Positions 35,395 through 38,432 of a stretch of 38,432 nucleotides of DNA are shown here, one piece after another. The position numbers and the translations under genes are program-made. Origin of the DNA: Rhodospirillales bacterium (lineage in GTDB: Bacteria > Pseudomonadota > Alphaproteobacteria > UBA8366 > Aestuariispiraceae). Location: the NCBI GenBank assembly GCA_002696645.1, contig NZSA01000055.1:6185-44616 (forward strand), in the 5' to 3' direction. Each line of letters begins with the position of its first letter. Position 1 is the first letter of the stretch. The notes below the pieces were generated by a model. The model worked only from the letters and a program-made list of their open reading frames with translations. It searched no databases and had not been told where the DNA came from.

Positions 35395-35420
35395 AACGCG
35401 GACCCGCCAAGGCCCGCGTT
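35395..35420 (-). other. Hairpin between speD and speE
   Basis: AACGCGGACC (35395-35404) pairs with GGCCCGCGTT (35411-35420) through ten pairs including one G-T, loop of six. No U-run on the minus strand. It may moderate read-through from speD to speE or protect the speD message. Confidence 0.45.
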
Positions 35421-35448
35421 TGGATGCAGTGTAGAAGATGGCGCAGGC

Positions 35449-35946
35449 TTAAGAAACCCGACCGCGATGCAGATCCTGAACCGTGACATTCTGCGTAGCA
35501 AAGCCCCGTTTGAGCACGGCGATGGCTTCATGAGGACGGCTGTCGCCGCACATAAAGACATCCAGCGCCGCATAGCCCATTTCCGGCCATGTATGGATCG
35601 AGATATGGCTTTCCGCCAGAACCAGAACACCAGACACGCCTTCAGGATTGAAGCGATGCAGATGGCAATGCAGCAGGGTCGCCCCGGCCACGGTCACGCA
35701 TTCTTTTAAAGTGGCTTCGATATGATCGATATCATCCAGATTAGCGGCGTCCCAGACGTCGATAATCAGATGGGTTCCCGCGAAGCACATACCATCGCGT
35801 TGGATAAAATGATCCAGTCTTCCTTCCTGAGAGGGAAAAGGGATTACGGTTGCATTCGTCTGTACGCTCTTGTCCTCGTGGGATTCGCTTTGGAACACGT
35901 CCGCGGCCGTCCCCAGTCGGGAAAGAGCGATGTCGTCACGCGGCAT
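35449..35946 (-). CDS. speD: S-adenosylmethionine decarboxylase proenzyme SpeD/SpeH
   Basis: Pyruvoyl enzyme that makes decarboxylated SAM for SpeE. The precursor self-cleaves before Ser113 in LAESHISIHTWPE to form alpha and beta chains. The start is placed at ATG 35946 (165 residues), because AGGAG lies eight bases upstream. The frame is also open to ATG 36018 (189 residues), which has no ribosome site. Compared with the short bacterial form, where the serine is near residue 63, there is an extra N-terminal stretch of about 50 residues before MCFAGTHLIIDVWDA. Conserved Cys and His follow in DVFMCGDSRPHEA. Upstream of speE, same strand. Confidence 0.92.
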   Translation of the reverse strand: MPRDDIALSRLGTAADVFQSESHEDKSVQTNATVIPFPSQEGRLDHFIQRDGMCFAGTHLIIDVWDAANLDDIDHIEATLKECVTVAGATLLHCHLHRFNPEGVSGVLVLAESHISIHTWPEMGYAALDVFMCGDSRPHEAIAVLKRGFATQNVTVQDLHRGRVS

Positions 35947-36043
35947 CGGCGTCTCTCCTACCAGTAGATGTTCCGCCCCGACCCGTTCCAGGGAACGACC
36001 CTCTTGCGACTGCGTCATGCAGCCGTCGTGATCGGGATTGGTG

Positions 36044-36085
36044 CCTGTATGCCCGTTATACAGGTCGCTGCATAGAGTAAATCAA
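36044..36085 (-). promoter_or_regulatory. Candidate speD promoter overlapped by an inverted repeat
   Basis: On the minus strand TTGATT (36080-36085) is followed by TATAAC (36055-36060, spacer 19) or TGTATA (spacer 17). The -10 lies inside the perfect repeat CCTGTAT-N7-ATACAGG (36044-36050 with 36058-36064). A repressor-type operator over the core promoter, or a leader stem, would both fit. The rest of 36086-36207 is AT-rich and shows nothing else. Confidence 0.4.
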
Positions 36086-36207
36086 ACGGTGTGACATGAG
36101 CAGAGAAGAACTCAGCTATGCAGAAAATGCATTCCTAACGAAAGCGCATAAATAATTGAGATATTATAGGAATTTTATCCTGAGGTAGGGAGGTTCCATG
36201 CGACCCC

Positions 36208-36552
36208 TCAATACATCCGCCCGCCATTTGGAACAGGCTTGCCGGGTTGCAACAAGACGACTTCCCCCGCCTCGTCCGGCGCCCCTAGAATAAGGGCTTC
36301 GGACATAAATTTACCGATTTGCTTGGGTGGAAAATTCACAACGCCCAGAACCTGTCGGCCTGGCAAACTGTCCACATCATAATGCCTGGTGATTTGTGCA
36401 GAGCTCTTTCGCTCCCCAATATCTGGTCCAAAATCCACCCACAGCTTGATTGCGGGACGGCGGGCCTCCGGATAGGGTTCAGCCCGAAGAATGGTGCCGA
36501 CCCGGATATCGACCTTCAGAAAATCTTCAAAACTCAATTCGGTGTCCGTCAC
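36208..36552 (-). CDS. csaA: CsaA-type tRNA-binding domain protein
   Basis: 114 residues, a single OB-fold tRNA-binding domain as in CsaA, Arc1p and the C-terminus of Met[40 protein letters not shown] and [23 protein letters not shown] are the family blocks. Proposed secretion-chaperone or tRNA-handling role; acts as a dimer. GTG start at 36552 with AGAGGA eight bases before it. Confidence 0.93.
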   Translation of the reverse strand: MTDTELSFEDFLKVDIRVGTILRAEPYPEARRPAIKLWVDFGPDIGERKSSAQITRHYDVDSLPGRQVLGVVNFPPKQIGKFMSEALILGAPDEAGEVVLLQPGKPVPNGGRMY

Positions 36553-36629
36553 GTCCGTTTTCCTCTTTTCGGCTTCAAGGCGGTATTCGGGAGTAGGATA
36601 CGGACACCCTTATAAAAAATAAAGCCATG

Positions 36630-36667
36630 ACGAAAGAACGCCCCGACCCTTACGGATCGAGGCGTTC
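36630..36667 (-). terminator. Terminator of the phasin gene
   Basis: On the minus strand the arm at 36654-36667 pairs with the arm at 36636-36648 through 13 base pairs, two of them G-U, with a loop of about five, followed by TTTCG. It begins 32 bases past the phasin stop and before csaA, so phasin is its own transcript. Confidence 0.65.
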
Positions 36668-36698
36668 AAAACCAGCAACCTGCAAACAGGCGCAGAAC

Positions 36699-37196
36699 TT
36701 ACTTAGAAATCTTGGACATCGTAGCTTTCAGCTCGTCCATGCTTTCAACAAACCGTTTGTTGACGATGTCGAAAGCTTCAGCCTGCGACTTGGCCATCAT
36801 TTCTGACAGTTCGCGCATATTTGTGATGCTATTTTCAATCGTATTCTTGACCTGATCGATTGACGCAGCCGTGTCCGGCGTGCTGACGCCTTTGCTCTGC
36901 AGTTCCTGCAGGGCCGCATTGGCTTCATCCATGGTGTTTTTCATGATTTCGCTTTGACGCTTGATCACGGCCTGTACACCTTCCGCTGCCGTCTTGTTGG
37001 CAACGGTCAAGGCTTCCATGTTCTTGCGCTGACTGTCGGTGATACCGCTCATATTCGGCGCTTCAAAACCCTGGAACATCTTGGCGAAATCGCCCTTCAG
37101 GAAAGGGTTCTTCTCAGGATCCAGAAAAGGATTGGTTTTCGGGTCCATGAAGGGGTTGTTCATTGGATCAAAACCGGACTTTGGAGACTTGGACAT
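36699..37196 (-). CDS. Phasin family protein (PHB granule protein)
   Basis: 165 residues from ATG 37196, with AGGAGG nine bases upstream; the frame is open to 37241 without a ribosome site. N-terminal repeats rich in Asn, Pro and Phe (NNPFMDPKTNPFLDPEKNPFL) precede an all-helical phasin_2 domain (SQRKNMEALTVANKTAAEGVQAVIKRQSEIMKNTMDEANAALQ). It coats polyhydroxybutyrate granules. Conserved TGCA boxes upstream and a strong terminator downstream indicate separate PhaR-type control. No phaC or phaR lies in the window. Confidence 0.88.
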   Translation of the reverse strand: MSKSPKSGFDPMNNPFMDPKTNPFLDPEKNPFLKGDFAKMFQGFEAPNMSGITDSQRKNMEALTVANKTAAEGVQAVIKRQSEIMKNTMDEANAALQELQSKGVSTPDTAASIDQVKNTIENSITNMRELSEMMAKSQAEAFDIVNKRFVESMDELKATMSKISK

Positions 37197-37290
37197 GGGT
37201 GTTCCTCCTAATGTGCTCGACAAACTTTGGCGGGTCGCCAAACTTGAACAGAGCAGTGGGTCAGCCCAGTGCTCTCACTGAAATATCGTC

Positions 37291-37364
37291 TTGCTGCACC
37301 GCAACAATTGCATGACAAATGAGGGTTCGGGCCGCAAAGGTCAAGAGAAAATTGTGCAGTGCAA
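37291..37364 (-). promoter_or_regulatory. PhaR-like boxes upstream of the phasin gene
   Basis: TTGTGCAGTGCAA at 37352-37364 is identical over 13 bases to the box at 5333-5345. A related TGC-rich dyad TTGCTGCACCGCAA lies at 37291-37304. PhaR of Paracoccus and Rhodobacter binds TGC...GCA dyads upstream of phasin genes. A TTGACC at 37337-37342 (minus) may be the -35, but no clear -10 was found. Confidence 0.55.
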
Positions 37365-37433
37365 CATAAAATATCGGGCGTATGGAAGAAACATCTTCTA
37401 CTTCAAAGGCATATCCCCTTGCGTCCTAATGTC

Positions 37434-37703
37434 TCAGTCGGATACGGCATCCAGTAAAACATAGGTTCGAATGGCGCTGGACAGGTTGCCGGTGCGCTGT
37501 CGATCAATTTCCGTCACCAGTTGATTGACCGACTGTCCATGCGACGACGCAATATCGCGCAATGATTCCCAGAATACATTCTCCAATGAAATGCTGGTTC
37601 GATGACCAGATATCACAACAGAGCGCTTCTTTATTTCGGCTGGATCCTCAGTGCCCTGCACCAGTGTCCTTCTGGCCAATGCCCTATGAGTATTCATCAT
37701 CAT
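37434..37703 (-). CDS. Ribbon-helix-helix domain protein
   Basis: 89 residues from ATG 37703 (MMMNTHRALARR), with GAGG about ten bases upstream; a TTG at 37751 is less likely. The C-terminal two-thirds is an RHH_4 domain: the strand KRSVVISGHRTSISLENVFWESL, then helices DIASSHGQSVNQLVTEI and NLSSAIRTYVLLDA. Proteins of this form are frequent in alphaproteobacteria, and their role is unknown, although the fold implies DNA binding. It lies upstream of the phasin gene with a 237-base gap. Confidence 0.85.
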   Translation of the reverse strand: MMMNTHRALARRTLVQGTEDPAEIKKRSVVISGHRTSISLENVFWESLRDIASSHGQSVNQLVTEIDRQRTGNLSSAIRTYVLLDAVSD

Positions 37704-37916
37704 TTTACAGTCACCTCGATTAATCCCGAAAGTAGCGCATATACGGTGCAAAGAGTCTTGAACGCCCCTTTAAGCTAGTCAGCACTTCTTAAGGAATGAT
37801 TACCGAATGCCAGTTTTGATAGGTTACATTCTGAATACATTAATTAACAAATATCAAATATGTCACAGGAATACAGGACCACGCCTGCACTACTAGAGGT
37901 CTTTGAGGCGGAGAGT
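37704..37916. other. Intergenic region between RHH gene and hydrolase gene
   Basis: 213 bases with no gene. AT-rich in the middle (37800-37860), presumably the promoter of the RHH gene. No conserved RNA or repeat recognised. Confidence 0.3.
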
Positions 37917-38432
37917 CTAAAGCCCGCTGAAAAAATCTGAGATGGAATTTGCAAGCTCTGTAAGTGCTTGCATATGCGTTCGACCTGACATTTTGCGCGG
38001 TTTCAAATCATGATCGCCGTCTTCCACCCAATGCAGAATGGCGCGCGCCGGCAGGCGATAGGAGGGAACTTCCGATGCACCGCCAAAGGGGTCCCTCGTT
38101 CCCTGGACCATTAAAATTGGAACCGCGTCCAATGCCGGAAAATGATCAACCCGCAATCTGTCAGGCTTGCCGGGCGGATGAAATGGATACCCTAACGTGA
38201 CGATTGCCCCAATCTGCAATGGCGCATCCGGTTCCGCCGCCAACAGGGTGGCCATCCGGCCCCCCATGGATTTCCCACCGATGGCAAGCCGCTGAGCTGG
38301 ATGGTTCGCGGCAACAGCAGTCAAGGCGTCTCGCCAGGCCGCAATCAGTTTCGGCGCACGATCCGGCGGTCGACGTCCCCCTTCAAGGCGGCGGGTCCGC
38401 ATATAGGGAAATTCAAATCGACTGACCGCAAT
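37917..38432 (-). CDS. Alpha/beta-fold hydrolase, partial (runs off the window)
   Basis: Its 3' end lies inside the window, and the N-terminal part continues past 38432: the frame stays open upstream of the internal Met at 38402 with IAVSRFEFPYM, a typical strand of this family. Visible are the nucleophile elbow GGKSMGGRMA, the acid GTRDPFG and the base His in EDGDHDLKPR. It matches the TEX30/KANL3-like (dienelactone-hydrolase-related) hydrolases of about 210 residues. Substrate unknown. Confidence 0.85.
   Translation of the reverse strand: MAVSRFEFPYMRTRRLEGGRRPPDRAPKLIAAWRDALTAVAANHPAQRLAIGGKSMGGRMATLLAAEPDAPLQIGAIVTLGYPFHPPGKPDRLRVDHFPALDAVPILMVQGTRDPFGGASEVPSYRLPARAILHWVEDGDHDLKPRKMSGRTHMQALTELANSISDFFSGL

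Overview
The window is chromosomal DNA of an alphaproteobacterium, most likely Rhodospirillales-like. The evidence is the gene order (ribonuclease D, kdsD, lptC, lptA, lptB, rpoN, hpf, ptsN on one strand; dnaK, dnaJ, dapB on one strand), a PHB-type phasin, an NDUFA9-like protein and alphaproteobacterial forms of RecX, LptC and XRE regulators. No sequence search was possible, so the taxonomic call rests on gene order and protein character. Nearly all of the window is ordinary core genome. One lower-GC accessory stretch lies at about 31.4-34.3 kb, next to a tRNA-Thr gene.

Layout, left to right. 0-4.3 kb: dapB, dnaJ and dnaK (minus strand) with a candidate heat-shock promoter upstream of dnaK. 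4.3-5.6 kb: a LysR regulator divergent from a 60-residue protein whose promoter region carries two TGCA-N-TGCA boxes. 5.6-8.4 kb: prmA, an isochorismatase-GNAT fusion gene and recX (minus). 8.4-16.8 kb: the long minus-strand cluster rnd-kdsD-lptC-lptA-lptB-rpoN-hpf-ptsN, which combines Kdo and LPS export genes with sigma-54, the ribosome hibernation factor and the nitrogen PTS. lptB carries a roughly 320-residue low-complexity N-terminal extension. A 16-bp degenerate tandem array lies between hpf and ptsN. A near-consensus sigma-54 promoter points antisense into lptA.

17-25.6 kb: tRNA-Leu(CAG) with a strong two-way terminator, an NDUFA9-like protein, convergent uppP, then gltD-gltB (glutamate synthase). 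25.8-30.5 kb: a LysR regulator, a short YegD-like Hsp70, a CaiB/BaiF CoA-transferase, a YaiI/UPF0178 protein and an XRE regulator. 30.7-34.3 kb: an unrecognised protein and a 771-residue RloC-like ABC-ATPase. The ATPase has a central Cys-Pro-Phe-Cys hook and a C-terminal R-x3-E...H set typical of anticodon nucleases. 34.3-38.4 kb: tRNA-Thr(CGT), speD-speE (spermidine synthesis), csaA, a phasin with its own terminator and TGCA boxes, a ribbon-helix-helix protein, and an alpha/beta hydrolase running off the right edge.

Most notable: the RloC-like suicidal tRNA-nuclease candidate in its AT-richer pocket; a shared 13-bp operator-like box linking the small 5.4-kb gene to the phasin gene 32 kb away; the antisense sigma-54 promoter; the 16-bp array; the LptB extension; and a gene that appears to start at CTG, overlapping the recX stop.
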